NCBI RefSeq assembly: GCF_025631005.1
Contig: NZ_JAOTPL010000016.1
Location: forward strand, 12,446-76,445
DNA: 64,000 nucleotides
Reading direction: 5' to 3'
Source of the DNA: Haoranjiania flava
GTDB lineage: Bacteria; Bacteroidota; Bacteroidia; Chitinophagales; Chitinophagaceae
Below, piece by piece: positions 1 to 8,873 of this stretch. The stretch's first letter is position 1. Each line of letters begins with the position of its first letter. The notes beneath the pieces were generated by a model that worked only from the letters and a program-made list of their open reading frames with translations, was not told the origin of the DNA and did no database searches. Both the position numbers and the translations under genes were made by a program.

Positions 1-666
1 GCTTTGCGGCATTGGATCAATAATCCGTCCGATACCCATTACGTAATCGGTAGTGTCGTGGGGCCCCATCCTTTTCCGGATATGGTTACCCGTTTTCAGA
101 GCATCATCAGTGAAGAGATCCGTTGGCAGCTCAAAGAAAAAACAGGCTCGGAGCTGCCTACTCATGTGCTCGCCTGTGTGGGCGGCGGCAGCAATGCAGC
201 AGGAGCATTCTATCATTTTCTTAATGAAAGAGAAGTGAATCTGGTAGCCGTGGAGGCGGCAGGCTTAGGCGTAGATACAGGCAGTACAGCGGCTACGACC
301 AGGCTTGGCAAGGTAGGTGTGCTGCATGCAAGCAAAAGCCTGGTAATGCAGACAGATGACGGCCAGGTAATAGAGCCGCACAGCATTTCAGCAGGGTTGG
401 ATTATCCCGGTATTGGCCCCATGCATGCTTACCTGTTTGATTCTGGCAGGGCTACTTATCTGCATGCCACCGACGATGAGTCGCTGAAGGCAGCATACAA
501 TCTTACAAAGATCGAGGGCATCATTCCTGCATTGGAAAGCGCGCATGCTCTTGCAGTGCTGGAGAAAATGAACCTTACCAAAAAGGATGTAGTTGTAGTG
601 TGCCTCAGTGGCAGAGGAGATAAAGATATGGAAACGTATATACAAAGAATGCATAAATTTATTTAA
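1..666 (+). CDS. trpB: Tryptophan synthase beta chain, C-terminal part (gene starts before the window)
   Basis: Joins indole to serine to make tryptophan, as the beta subunit of the TrpA2B2 complex. The reading frame is open from the first base, so the gene runs in from upstream. The family is about 390-400 residues long, so about 175 N-terminal residues, including the PLP lysine, are missing from view. Visible landmarks are the PLP-phosphate loop GGGSNAAG (about residue 60 of the fragment), EGIIPALESAHA (about 170) and the C-terminal SGRGDKD. The stop codon lies directly before trpA, as in a trp operon. Identification is secure; the incompleteness is only the window edge. Confidence 0.96.
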   Translation, partial: ALRHWINNPSDTHYVIGSVVGPHPFPDMVTRFQSIISEEIRWQLKEKTGSELPTHVLACVGGGSNAAGAFYHFLNEREVNLVAVEAAGLGVDTGSTAATTRLGKVGVLHASKSLVMQTDDGQVIEPHSISAGLDYPGIGPMHAYLFDSGRATYLHATDDESLKAAYNLTKIEGIIPALESAHALAVLEKMNLTKKDVVVVCLSGRGDKDMETYIQRMHKFI

Positions 667-678
667 TTGATCAGAGAA

Positions 679-1449
679 ATGTCACGTATACTTAAATTGT
701 TTGAAACTAAATGTAATAACGTACTCAACATTTATTGTACTGCCGGCTACCCCAAACCGGATAGTACTGTACCCATAATGAAAGCCCTGCAGGAAAACGG
801 CGCAGACATCATTGAACTGGGCATGCCTTACAGCGATCCTGTTGCAGACGGACCGGTAATACAACATAGTGACGACGTGGCTTTGAAAAATGGCATGACC
901 ATTCAGAAACTGTTTGAACAGCTTAAAAACTTCAGGAAGGAAATACATATACCGGTAGTGCTCATGGGATATTTAAACCCGGTATTGCAATACGGCTTTG
1001 AACAGTTTTGTGCCAAAGCCGCAGAAGTAGGAGTTGACGGCCTCATTATTCCTGACCTGCCTGCATACGAGTTTGAAAATGAATACAGCATTCATACAAA
1101 AAAACACGGGCTTGATTTTATTTTCCTCGTAACGCCCGAAACATCAGAAGAACGTGTAAGGAAATTAGATGAGCTTACTTCAGGATTTTTGTATGCCGTT
1201 ACTTCATCTTCCACTACCGGTGGCAATAAGGATTTTGATACCGTAAGTGATTATTTGCAAAAACTTCGATCCTATAATTTAAAAAACCCGGTGCTTGCGG
1301 GCTTCGGGGTAAAAGACAAAGCTACCTTCCGCAAGGTTTGTGAGCATGCCAACGGCGCCATTATCGGCAGTGCATACATCCGTGCGTTGCAGGGAGATAA
1401 CAGCATTGAGGAAAACACGCAAACTTTCCTCAAAATGGTAACCGCATAA
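679..1449 (+). CDS. trpA: Tryptophan synthase alpha chain
   Basis: Cleaves indole-3-glycerol phosphate to indole, which passes to TrpB. The protein is 256 residues from the ATG chosen here, normal for the family. The catalytic pair is present: Glu46 in ELGMPYSDP and Asp57 in VADGP. The phosphate-binding loop region is seen in VLAGFGVKD and GAIIGSAYI. A TTG at 667 directly after the trpB stop is in frame and would add four residues (LIRE), but ATG 679 gives the usual N terminus. It follows trpB with a 12-base gap and is surely co-transcribed with it. Confidence 0.97.
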   Translation: MSRILKLFETKCNNVLNIYCTAGYPKPDSTVPIMKALQENGADIIELGMPYSDPVADGPVIQHSDDVALKNGMTIQKLFEQLKNFRKEIHIPVVLMGYLNPVLQYGFEQFCAKAAEVGVDGLIIPDLPAYEFENEYSIHTKKHGLDFIFLVTPETSEERVRKLDELTSGFLYAVTSSSTTGGNKDFDTVSDYLQKLRSYNLKNPVLAGFGVKDKATFRKVCEHANGAIIGSAYIRALQGDNSIEENTQTFLKMVTA

Positions 1450-1470
1450 GTAAATATCCGAATTTAGAGA

Positions 1471-1478
1471 TAACTTTG
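1471..1478 (+). promoter_or_regulatory. Putative -7 promoter element of hisH
   Basis: TAACTTTG fits the Bacteroidota -7 consensus TAnnTTTG. It ends eight bases before the hisH ATG, so transcription would begin almost at the start codon. No clear TTTG -33 box was found at normal spacing. Confidence 0.55.
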
Positions 1479-1486
1479 CAGCTTAA

Positions 1487-2074
1487 ATGAAAATCACAAT
1501 CGTAAAATACAATGCCGGCAATGTGCAGTCTGTTTTATATGCGCTCCAGAGAATCGGCTATAATGCAGTGGTAACGGCCGATCCCGAAGAAATAAACCAG
1601 GCAGACAAGGTAATTTTACCGGGCGTGGGGCAAGCAGGCAGCGCCATGGAGTATCTGAAAGAGCGGGGGCTTGACGAAGTGATTGTAAATCTAAAACAAC
1701 CCATACTCGGCATCTGTCTGGGCATGCAGCTCATGTGTAGGCGCAGCGAAGAAGGGGATACACCATGCCTGGGGATCTTTGATGAAGAGGTAATGAAATT
1801 TCAATCGCCGCAGCTAAAGGTTCCCCAGATAGGGTGGAACACTGTTTATGATCTTAAATCAGATCTTTTCGCCGGCATGAAGGAAAACAGCTTTATATAC
1901 CTGGTGCATGGTTATTATGCTTCGGTTGGCACCCATACCATTGCAAAAGCAAACTATATCCGGGAATACAGCACAGCTTTGCAGAAAGATAATTTTTATG
2001 GCGTACAGTTTCATCCCGAAAAAAGCGCTGATGCCGGTGAACTTATTCTGAAAAATTTTATTGAAAAAATATAA
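1487..2074 (+). CDS. hisH: Imidazole glycerol phosphate synthase, glutamine amidotransferase subunit HisH
   Basis: Supplies ammonia from glutamine to HisF in histidine synthesis. The class I amidotransferase triad is complete: Cys77 in GICLGMQLM, and His176 and Glu178 in QFHPEKS. Also typical are the N-terminal YNAGNVQS and the oxyanion region PGVGQAGSAM. At 195 residues it has the usual length. What is odd is the position: no other his gene is in the window, and hisH sits between trpA and murQ with its own promoter. PdxT and TrpG-type amidotransferases are less likely because of the YNAGN and VPQIGWN motifs. Confidence 0.93.
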   Translation: MKITIVKYNAGNVQSVLYALQRIGYNAVVTADPEEINQADKVILPGVGQAGSAMEYLKERGLDEVIVNLKQPILGICLGMQLMCRRSEEGDTPCLGIFDEEVMKFQSPQLKVPQIGWNTVYDLKSDLFAGMKENSFIYLVHGYYASVGTHTIAKANYIREYSTALQKDNFYGVQFHPEKSADAGELILKNFIEKI

Positions 2075-2084
2075 GGAGATTATT

Positions 2085-2906
2085 ATGCCTACAAACTTTG
2101 TAAAAACTACGGAACAGGACTCCAAATACAGGCACCTTGAAAAAATGCCGGTGCACGAATTGCTGGTAAACATGAATAACGAAGACAAATCTGTTCCTGT
2201 AATTGTTGAGCAGGCTATACCACAGATTGAGAAACTTGTTGAAGTGGTCGTAGAGAAATTAAGCAACGGGGGAAGATTGTTTTACATCGGCGCGGGCACC
2301 AGCGGCAGGCTTGGCATACTGGACGCAAGCGAGATACCGCCCACGTTTGGCGCAAGCCCCGACCTTGTAAACGGCATTATTGCCGGAGGTAAAGAGGCTA
2401 TAACCAATGCAGTAGAGCGGGCAGAAGACAGCAAAGAACAAGGATGGGAAGACCTGCAGCAATACAACCCTACCGACCAGGATGTGGTTGTGGGCATCGC
2501 TGCAAGCGGCACTACCCCTTACGTGATCGGTGCATTGGAAAAATGTAAAGAGCAGGGCATCATTACCGGTTGTGTTACCAGCAACGAAAACTCTCCGTTA
2601 GCCCGCGTGGCAGACTATCCTATTGAAGTAGTGGTAGGGCCGGAATTTGTTACGGGAAGCTCAAGGTTAAAAAGCGGCACAGCCCAGAAGCTGGTGCTCA
2701 ACATGATCACCACCTCAACCATGATACGCCTGGGAAGAGTAAAGGATAATAAAATGGTGAATATGCAACTGACCAATGAAAAGCTGGTAGACAGAGGTAC
2801 TAAAATGCTGATGAAGGAATTGAAAATAGATGATTACGAGAAGGCCAGAACCATTTTGCAGGAATTTGGCAGTGTAATGAAAGCGATCAAAGAAGCAAAG
2901 AATTAA
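2085..2906 (+). CDS. murQ: N-acetylmuramic acid 6-phosphate etherase
   Basis: Splits the lactyl ether of MurNAc-6-phosphate to give GlcNAc-6-phosphate, in recycling of cell-wall sugars. The protein has one SIS (sugar isomerase) fold with the signature YIGAGTSGRLGILDASE (about residues 65-81) and a second sugar-phosphate motif AASGTTPYV, followed by GSSRLKSGTAQK. Length is 273 residues. ATG 2085 is preferred over the upstream TTG at 2061, because it has an AAGGAG Shine-Dalgarno sequence at 2073-2078, rare in this genome, and because the longer form would overlap hisH. It is probably in one transcript with hisH and rlmB. Confidence 0.96.
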   Translation: MPTNFVKTTEQDSKYRHLEKMPVHELLVNMNNEDKSVPVIVEQAIPQIEKLVEVVVEKLSNGGRLFYIGAGTSGRLGILDASEIPPTFGASPDLVNGIIAGGKEAITNAVERAEDSKEQGWEDLQQYNPTDQDVVVGIAASGTTPYVIGALEKCKEQGIITGCVTSNENSPLARVADYPIEVVVGPEFVTGSSRLKSGTAQKLVLNMITTSTMIRLGRVKDNKMVNMQLTNEKLVDRGTKMLMKELKIDDYEKARTILQEFGSVMKAIKEAKN

Positions 2907-2907
2907 T

Positions 2908-3675
2908 ATGGCGTTCATAAAAAAATCAACAAATTCCTACCAATCAAAAAAAAATATGATTGCAGGGCGCAACCCTGTAATAGAAGCCCTGAACAGGCAG
3001 GAAAATATCGATAAGATACTGATGTTTAAAAATGCTTCGGGCGATGCTATCGGGGAAATACGCAGGCTTGCCAAAGCACTCAACATACCCGTACAATATG
3101 TGCCGAACGAAAAACTTAACAGCCTTACCAACATCCTGCACCAGGGTGTGGTAGCTTTTAAATCTGCCGTTATCTACCAGGACCTGCAGCAGGTGATCGA
3201 CTGGATAGTGGGCGAAGGCGAAGCGCCTTTGCTGCTGATGCTTGACGGTGTTACCGATGTAAGAAATATCGGCGCCATCGCACGCAGCGCAGTATGCACG
3301 GGCGCGCAGGCCATCATTATACCCGACAAAGGCGTAGGCGCTTTGAATGAAGAGGCTGTTAAAAGCAGTGCCGGTGCATTGGAGCAAATTCATATTTGCC
3401 GCGTAAGCAGCTTAGCCAAAGCGGTAGATGATTTGCATTTGAACGGCATCAGAATATTTGCAAGTGAAATGAATGCGCGTAAGAAAATATTTGAACTGCC
3501 ATTGCAGGAGCCGTGTTGCATTGTGATGGGTGATGAGGGCAAAGGCATCCAGTCCTTTATTTCGAAATCCGCTGATGAGCATTTTTCTATTCCGATGAAA
3601 AATAATTTCGATTCATTCAATGTATCGGTGGCTTGCGGTATTTCTTTGTACGAAGCCATGAAACAAAGATTGTAG
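2908..3675 (+). CDS. rlmB: 23S rRNA (guanosine-2'-O-)-methyltransferase RlmB / TrmH family
   Basis: SPOUT-class RNA ribose methyltransferase that uses SAM and acts on 23S rRNA (G2251 in E. coli). An N-terminal substrate-binding domain begins at IAGRNPVIEALN and a C-terminal knotted SpoU domain follows. The three SpoU motifs are seen: DGVTDVRNIGAIARSA (Asn and Arg of motif 1), CIVMGDEGKGI (motif 2) and IPMKNNFDSFNVSVACGI (motif 3, with Asn-Ser). The protein has 255 residues. It starts one base after murQ stops. The exact target (RlmB rather than TrmH) rests on the N-terminal domain and is likely but not proved. Confidence 0.93.
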   Translation: MAFIKKSTNSYQSKKNMIAGRNPVIEALNRQENIDKILMFKNASGDAIGEIRRLAKALNIPVQYVPNEKLNSLTNILHQGVVAFKSAVIYQDLQQVIDWIVGEGEAPLLLMLDGVTDVRNIGAIARSAVCTGAQAIIIPDKGVGALNEEAVKSSAGALEQIHICRVSSLAKAVDDLHLNGIRIFASEMNARKKIFELPLQEPCCIVMGDEGKGIQSFISKSADEHFSIPMKNNFDSFNVSVACGISLYEAMKQRL

Positions 3676-3702
3676 CAAAACCAAACCAATAAATCATAAC
3701 TT

Positions 3703-5247
3703 ATGAGAAGGACCCTCTCTTTTCTGGCTGTTGCTTTCATTTCACTGAACACATTTTCACAAACCCGTGAAACTTTTGTCAACAACATTGTGCAGGAAGT
3801 GAATGCCAACTCTAAACTGGAATCTTTAGCCCATGAGCTTGTAGACGTTATCGGCCCGCGCCTGGTAGGCACACCACAGATAAAGCAGGCCAATGACTGG
3901 GTTATAAAAAAATATGCAGCCCTTGGCATTCCAGCTGCAAACCAACAGTACGGTACCTGGCGTTCCTGGCAAAGAGGAATCACCCATATTGATATGATTG
4001 CTCCGCGTGTAAAAACACTGGAAGGCATGCAGCTGGCCTGGAGCCCTTCAACAAACGGCAAAACATTAACCGGCCAGACGATTGTGATCCCGGAATCAGT
4101 TACCGATTCGGCATCATTGGTAAAGTGGTTGCCCAAGGCCAGGGGAAAGTTTGTTTTAATATCTCCGGAACCCGCTACAGGCATTCCTTTCGCTACATGG
4201 GATGAATTTGGTTTCAAAGATAATTATAAAAGGATCAGTGCAATTGACAGCACAAGAAATGCACATGCACAGCAGAGGTTGTTGCAGACAGGCCGCTCTG
4301 CATTCTTTCGCATGCTTGACAGATCGGGCGCTTTTGGCTTATTGTCTATGTACTGGTCGCGCGGCTACGGCGTTAATAAAATATTTTCAGCTTACACAAA
4401 AAATATTCCTGTTGTAGATATTGCCCTGGAAGATTATGGCCTGCTTTACAGGCTTACACAGTCGGGCAATACGCCAACCATATCTTTAAAGGCAGACTCC
4501 AAAGAGTTGGGCACAGCTCCTGTATACAATACCATCGCCACACTCAAGGGGAGTACCAAACCAGAAGAATATATTGTGCTTTCAGCGCATCTTGACTCGT
4601 GGGACGGGGCTACAGGCGCTACGGACAACGGTACCGGCACTATCCTTATGATGGAAGTAATGCGGTTGCTGAAAAAATATTATCCCAATCCCAAACGCAC
4701 CATCATTGCCGGTCACTGGAACAGTGAAGAGCAGGGCCTGAACGGTTCAAGAGCCTTTGTGGCAGACCATCCGGAGATTGTAAAAAATATCCAGGCAGTA
4801 TTTAACCAGGACAATGGTACCGGCCGCATTTCGTTCATTTCAGGCCAGGGTTTTAAAAACGCCTCTGCATATTTCAACCGCTGGCTGGAGCCGGTTCCTG
4901 ATTCTATCAGGAGCCACATCCAAACTACTTTTCCCGGTATTCCGGGCGGTGGCGGCAGCGACCATGCGGCATTCGTAGCAGCTTCTGCGCCTGCATTCAT
5001 GCTGGGTTCCAATAGCTGGAACTACGGTACGTATACCTGGCATACCAACAGGGATACCTACGACAAGATCGTTTTTGATGAAGTAAAGAAGAATGTAATA
5101 CTGGTAGCTATACTTGCTTACATGGCGAGCGAAGATCCCGAAAGAACGCCCCATGCATTTGAAACATTGCCCATAAATGAGCGTACAGGCAAACCTCATG
5201 TAGTGCCGGAAGTTCGCGCACCTGAAAGAAACGGCGGCTTTGATTAA
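3703..5247 (+). CDS. Secreted M28 family metallopeptidase
   Basis: Zinc aminopeptidase or carboxypeptidase-like enzyme of family M28. Residues 1-19 form a signal peptide (MRRTLSFLAVAFISLNTFS, then Q), so it acts in the periplasm or outside. A PA-type insert precedes the peptidase domain. Zinc ligands are visible: His in SAHLDSWDG (about 296), bridging Asp in GATDNGTG, catalytic Glu-Glu in NSEEQGLNGS (about 341), Asp in GSDHAAF (about 420) and His in TWHTNRDTYDK (about 447). The length of 514 residues matches Bacteroidota homologues. It has its own start 27 bases after rlmB. The substrate is unknown. Confidence 0.9.
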   Translation: MRRTLSFLAVAFISLNTFSQTRETFVNNIVQEVNANSKLESLAHELVDVIGPRLVGTPQIKQANDWVIKKYAALGIPAANQQYGTWRSWQRGITHIDMIAPRVKTLEGMQLAWSPSTNGKTLTGQTIVIPESVTDSASLVKWLPKARGKFVLISPEPATGIPFATWDEFGFKDNYKRISAIDSTRNAHAQQRLLQTGRSAFFRMLDRSGAFGLLSMYWSRGYGVNKIFSAYTKNIPVVDIALEDYGLLYRLTQSGNTPTISLKADSKELGTAPVYNTIATLKGSTKPEEYIVLSAHLDSWDGATGATDNGTGTILMMEVMRLLKKYYPNPKRTIIAGHWNSEEQGLNGSRAFVADHPEIVKNIQAVFNQDNGTGRISFISGQGFKNASAYFNRWLEPVPDSIRSHIQTTFPGIPGGGGSDHAAFVAASAPAFMLGSNSWNYGTYTWHTNRDTYDKIVFDEVKKNVILVAILAYMASEDPERTPHAFETLPINERTGKPHVVPEVRAPERNGGFD

Positions 5248-5260
5248 TTAAAATGCACCA

Positions 5261-7051
5261 GTGAAGAACGGTATAAAATATATTTTAGGCAGCTTAAGAA
5301 TGAGTGTTTTATTCTTAAAGCGCAGGCTTACCCACCAGCAGTTTATGTTGTTTTCCTGTGTGGCTGTAGGCTTGCTGGTAGGGCTTGCTGCTATTATTTT
5401 AAAGCTGTTTGTGTTCAGGATAGAAAAGTATGTATTTGAATACTGGAAAATCGGGAACATTCTCTGGTACCAGTCCTTGCTGCCTGTAGTGGGCATCGGT
5501 ATTTCAGCTTTGCTGGTATACAGGGTATTTAAGAATAATTTTTTAAAAGGCAATGATAAAATCGTTTATTCCATTGCCAAGCAATCGTCTAACCTGCCGC
5601 TCAGCCAGACTTACTCACATGTGCTTACCAGTGGCATCACTGTTGGCCTGGGCGGCTCACTCGGTCTTGAGTCTCCGATTGTAGCCACCGGCGCTGCGAT
5701 CGGTTCCAACTATGGCAGGAGCGTTCTTTTGTCTTACAAAGATAAAACATTGCTGATAGCATGCGGTGTAGCATCGGGTATCGGTACTGCCTTCAGCGCG
5801 CCTGTTGCGGGCGTGCTGTTTGCGCTGGAAGTTTTATTCATAGAAATATCAACGGCATCATTCATACCCTTATTGATCTCTGCAGCCACGGGAGCCATTA
5901 TGTCGAATATTATCCTGGGCGATGAAATATTATTGTCGTTTACCGATATCAAATCATTTGATTACAACAACGTAATTTTCTATGTAGGCATCGGCTTGTT
6001 CTCAGGTCTGCTTGCACTGTTGCATCTGAAATCATTTCAATGGATGCAAAATTTATTTGAAGGCTTTCATAGCAGGAAACGCAAGTGGCTGATCGGCTCG
6101 CTGGCCTTATCGGTACTTATCTTTTTCTTCCCGCAATTGTATGGCGAGGGCTACCTTACTTTAAAGGCCATTGCAGAAACCGGCAATATCGATGGAAGGT
6201 CCATACTGATCAGGTTTACAGACAATCAGTGGATAATTTTATTTTACCTGATAGCGGTAATGATTTTAAAAATATTTGCCAGCGGCTTCACCTTGTTCGC
6301 AGGCGGCAACGGCGGTAGTTTTGCACCTGCTTTGTTTATCGGCGGTATGCTCGGCTTTATCTTCGGCAGGTTTTGCCAGATGATAGGCTTTCACGATATT
6401 CCTATGGCCAACTTCCTGGTAGCGGGCATGGCAGGCATGCTCAGCGGCGTTTTCTTTGCCCCGCTTACCGCTATATTTTTGAGCGCAGAAGTTACCAATG
6501 GTTATTCTTTGTTCATTCCTTTAATGATCGTTTCTGCCATCAGCTTCTTCGTGGTGAAATCGTTCGAATCATTGTCTTATGAAATGAAGCGCCTGTCTAA
6601 AGACAAGCATATTGACGTGACAGACCGTGATGCTTACCTGATGAGCCGGCTGGAGTTGCGGCTGCTGATACAGGATGACTACCCGAGGTTTTTAACCACC
6701 GATAAGCTGGATACCATCATTAAAAAGATCGCAGAATCCGATAAGGATGTATATGCAGTGGTTGATGATAACGGTGTGCTGAAAGGCCTGATAAGGCTGA
6801 AGAATTTTAAATATATTCTGCTGGAAAGAACGGGCGACAGGGAGAAGCTAACTGCCGAAGACCTGATGCAAAAAGAGAAAGCACTCACCCTTAAAGACGA
6901 TATAGATTCTGCATTGCACATGTTTGAGATTTCTGAGAACACCAACTCTGTATTGCCTATCACAGATTCTAAAAATGTATTGCTGGGCTTTATAAGAAAA
7001 TCATCTATACTGGATAAATACAGGCGCGAATTACTCGAGAGCAGCAACTGA
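5261..7051 (+). CDS. ClC-type chloride channel or H+/Cl- antiporter with CBS domains
   Basis: Inner-membrane anion channel or exchanger. About ten hydrophobic segments fill residues 20-430. The gating glutamate lies in GSLGLESPIVATGAAIG (Glu in the place of GxEGP), and the second filter loop is GGNGGSFAPALFIGGMLG. Two cytoplasmic CBS domains take up roughly residues 465-590. The GTG at 5261 gives the longest frame; an in-frame ATG at 5300 (MSVLFLKRR) is an equally good start and would be usual for this genome. The gene starts 13 bases after the peptidase stop. Whether it is a channel or an antiporter cannot be told from sequence here. Confidence 0.92.
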   Translation: MKNGIKYILGSLRMSVLFLKRRLTHQQFMLFSCVAVGLLVGLAAIILKLFVFRIEKYVFEYWKIGNILWYQSLLPVVGIGISALLVYRVFKNNFLKGNDKIVYSIAKQSSNLPLSQTYSHVLTSGITVGLGGSLGLESPIVATGAAIGSNYGRSVLLSYKDKTLLIACGVASGIGTAFSAPVAGVLFALEVLFIEISTASFIPLLISAATGAIMSNIILGDEILLSFTDIKSFDYNNVIFYVGIGLFSGLLALLHLKSFQWMQNLFEGFHSRKRKWLIGSLALSVLIFFFPQLYGEGYLTLKAIAETGNIDGRSILIRFTDNQWIILFYLIAVMILKIFASGFTLFAGGNGGSFAPALFIGGMLGFIFGRFCQMIGFHDIPMANFLVAGMAGMLSGVFFAPLTAIFLSAEVTNGYSLFIPLMIVSAISFFVVKSFESLSYEMKRLSKDKHIDVTDRDAYLMSRLELRLLIQDDYPRFLTTDKLDTIIKKIAESDKDVYAVVDDNGVLKGLIRLKNFKYILLERTGDREKLTAEDLMQKEKALTLKDDIDSALHMFEISENTNSVLPITDSKNVLLGFIRKSSILDKYRRELLESSN

Positions 7052-7073
7052 TCAATAATTTTAATTTTAAAAA

Positions 7074-7081
7074 TATATTTG
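7074..7081 (+). promoter_or_regulatory. Putative -7 promoter element before the methyltransferase gene
   Basis: TATATTTG followed by C matches TAnnTTTG. Transcription would start near 7088, upstream of both candidate start codons (7126 and 7213). Confidence 0.5.
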
Positions 7082-7212
7082 CAGTATGAAGTAACCATAG
7101 AATATTAAGCATTCACAGCCCGGAAATGAGTATTGAATCTAAAAGGTGTTTATTTCATGTGTCGACTGATAAACAATATAAATATACACATGCAACAGAT
7201 AATCTCTTATTA

Positions 7213-7956
7213 ATGAAAACTATACGCGAAATTGTAGAAGGTTACGATGGCCCTTTATTACATAAATGGAGTAACTATATTGATATATACGATTCTCATT
7301 TTTCAAAATACAGGGGACAAGAAATAGTTTTCCTGGAGATTGGAATTTCACACGGTGGATCGCTCAAACTTTGGCGAGAATATTTTGGCCCGCAGGCAAA
7401 AATATATGCCATTGATATAGATCCGGACTGTAAAAAATTTGAAACAGCAAATACAAAAATATTTACCGGATCGCAGGAAGATGTTGAGTTCTTAAAAAAA
7501 GTAAAAAAGGAATTGCCGCCCATAGATATTCTTCTGGATGATGGCGGACATACAATGAGGCAGCAAATTGTTACTTTCAATGTAATGTTTGACCATGTAA
7601 AAGAAAATGGAATATATGCCTGTGAAGATACGCATACATCTTATTTTCCGGAATATGGCGGCGGCTTGAAAAAATCTAAAACTTTTATTGAGTTTTGTAA
7701 GAATCATATCGATGAATTACACGGTTGGTATGCGTTATCAAAAGATGAGAAAGCAATGAAAACAAAGATCACCTCTTCTGTATGGGGCATACATTTTTAT
7801 GATTCAATAGTATTGTATATCAAGAAGCGTATAGAAAAACCTTATGCTATTTATAAAGGGCATGAAACTGTAGACAGGCAGAAGTTTATTGACTACGGAC
7901 ATAAGCAACCTTTCTATAAATTTGTTAGGAATTTGCTTTCGGGAAGGAAAAAATAA
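7213..7956 (+). CDS. Class I SAM-dependent methyltransferase, mycinamicin/macrocin O-methyltransferase type
   Basis: Probable sugar O-methyltransferase. The Rossmann motif I is FLEIGISHGGSLKLW, motif II is YAIDIDPDC, and the metal/acid motif is ILLDDGGH, followed by CEDTHTSY; this order resembles the MycE/TylF group that methylates sugars and needs a divalent metal. ATG 7213 gives 247 residues and begins like family members (MKTIREIVEGYDG, then KWSNYIDIY). An in-frame ATG at 7126 would add 29 residues without evident homology and cannot be ruled out. It lies at the head of a glycosyltransferase cluster, so the target is likely a surface polysaccharide; this is inference. Confidence 0.82.
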   Translation: MKTIREIVEGYDGPLLHKWSNYIDIYDSHFSKYRGQEIVFLEIGISHGGSLKLWREYFGPQAKIYAIDIDPDCKKFETANTKIFTGSQEDVEFLKKVKKELPPIDILLDDGGHTMRQQIVTFNVMFDHVKENGIYACEDTHTSYFPEYGGGLKKSKTFIEFCKNHIDELHGWYALSKDEKAMKTKITSSVWGIHFYDSIVLYIKKRIEKPYAIYKGHETVDRQKFIDYGHKQPFYKFVRNLLSGRKK

Positions 7957-7972
7957 AAAATTCCGGTTGGGA

Positions 7973-8824
7973 TTAGCCGCCTTCTTTTTTCCCCATTCTT
8001 TTTGCTTTAAAATCCCGTAAAGCTCTAAAGATCATGCTGATTGTTGCCACTTTTTCATTGCCGTATAATAGCTTGTTTTTAATGCGGTTCAGTAATGTGA
8101 TCCGTCTTTCTTTATCTTCGCTGAGAAACTGTTGAGGATATTTCTCTCGTACGTAAAGGTAGTTGCGTACCATATAATAAATCCGCAGTGATGAATGCAA
8201 TGCACGCCGTGTTTTTTTCAGGTTTTTGAGGGATATATAAGTGTCTTCCTCGCCGAGATGGTGTGTTAAAAATATGAAAGGTAATTTTATTATGCTGAAT
8301 CCTTTGGTGATAGCACGGAAGCAATATTCAAGATCAACTTCATCAATAAATAATTGTTCGTCGAATTGTCCCACCTCGTGAAAAAGACGCAGGTTCAGCA
8401 TACTTCCTGAAGTGATCAGGTAACTCACTTCCTCAGGTTTTTCAGGCGCTGTTTTTTGAGTTTCAAACTCTACACCAAACATAGCAGTCATGCTTTTATG
8501 TTTATAATTGCTTACGTAATTAAAATATTTATCAATGTTCTTTTTATCAAAGTAAGAATCCTGATCCATTGTCAGCAACCATTCAAAACCATCGTTTATG
8601 GCTAATTTAGCTGCATCATTAAGCCTTTTTGCAATACCTTTATTTTCACCATCGTGTACATACATTATACCAGGATTAGCAGATAATGCCTGCGCCAGCT
8701 TTGTTTTTTGAGGGGAGTTGTCTATAATGTATAGCTTGCCAAGTTTATCTGAATAAGAAGTGATATTTTCTACAATAGTTTCATCGGGAAAGTATAAAAT
8801 CACTACGCCGGCAACATTTTGCAT
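7973..8824 (-). CDS. Family 2 glycosyltransferase, rhamnosyltransferase-like
   Basis: Transfers a sugar from a nucleotide sugar to a growing glycan at the cytoplasmic face. The GT-A fold starts with VAGVVILYFPDE, followed by LYIIDNSP, the donor motif LLTMDQDSYF (DxD-like Asp-Gln-Asp) and the acceptor-side motif FIDEVDLEYCFRA. The 283-residue length and the VILYFPD and DNSP motifs resemble the WsaF/RfbF-like rhamnosyltransferase group. It is convergent with the upstream methyltransferase (16-base gap) and divergent from the FkbM gene, with which its start codon nearly touches a shared palindrome. The sugar specificity is unknown. Confidence 0.86.
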   Translation of the reverse strand: MQNVAGVVILYFPDETIVENITSYSDKLGKLYIIDNSPQKTKLAQALSANPGIMYVHDGENKGIAKRLNDAAKLAINDGFEWLLTMDQDSYFDKKNIDKYFNYVSNYKHKSMTAMFGVEFETQKTAPEKPEEVSYLITSGSMLNLRLFHEVGQFDEQLFIDEVDLEYCFRAITKGFSIIKLPFIFLTHHLGEEDTYISLKNLKKTRRALHSSLRIYYMVRNYLYVREKYPQQFLSEDKERRITLLNRIKNKLLYGNEKVATISMIFRALRDFKAKRMGKKEGG

Positions 8825-8845
8825 GGAAAGTTTTTCAATTTATTA

Positions 8846-8859
8846 TACCTTGCAAGGTA
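8846..8859. promoter_or_regulatory. Perfect 14-base palindrome between divergent genes, possible two-way promoter
   Basis: TACCTTGCAAGGTA reads the same on both strands. On each strand it shows TAnnTTGC, one base short of the -7 consensus. It sits 22 bases upstream of the minus-strand glycosyltransferase start (8824) and 15 bases before the ATG at 8874. It may be an overlapping divergent promoter or an operator. Confidence 0.4.
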
Positions 8860-8873
8860 GTAAATTATTATTG

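Noticed and set aside
1..1486. Trp attenuator or leader peptide
   Set aside because: The start of the trp operon is outside the window; no leader is visible here.
8760..8873. Longer N terminus of the FkbM protein (starts at 8760 or 8823)
   Set aside because: It would overlap the divergent glycosyltransferase coding region and the shared palindrome, and the extra residues have no likeness to the family.
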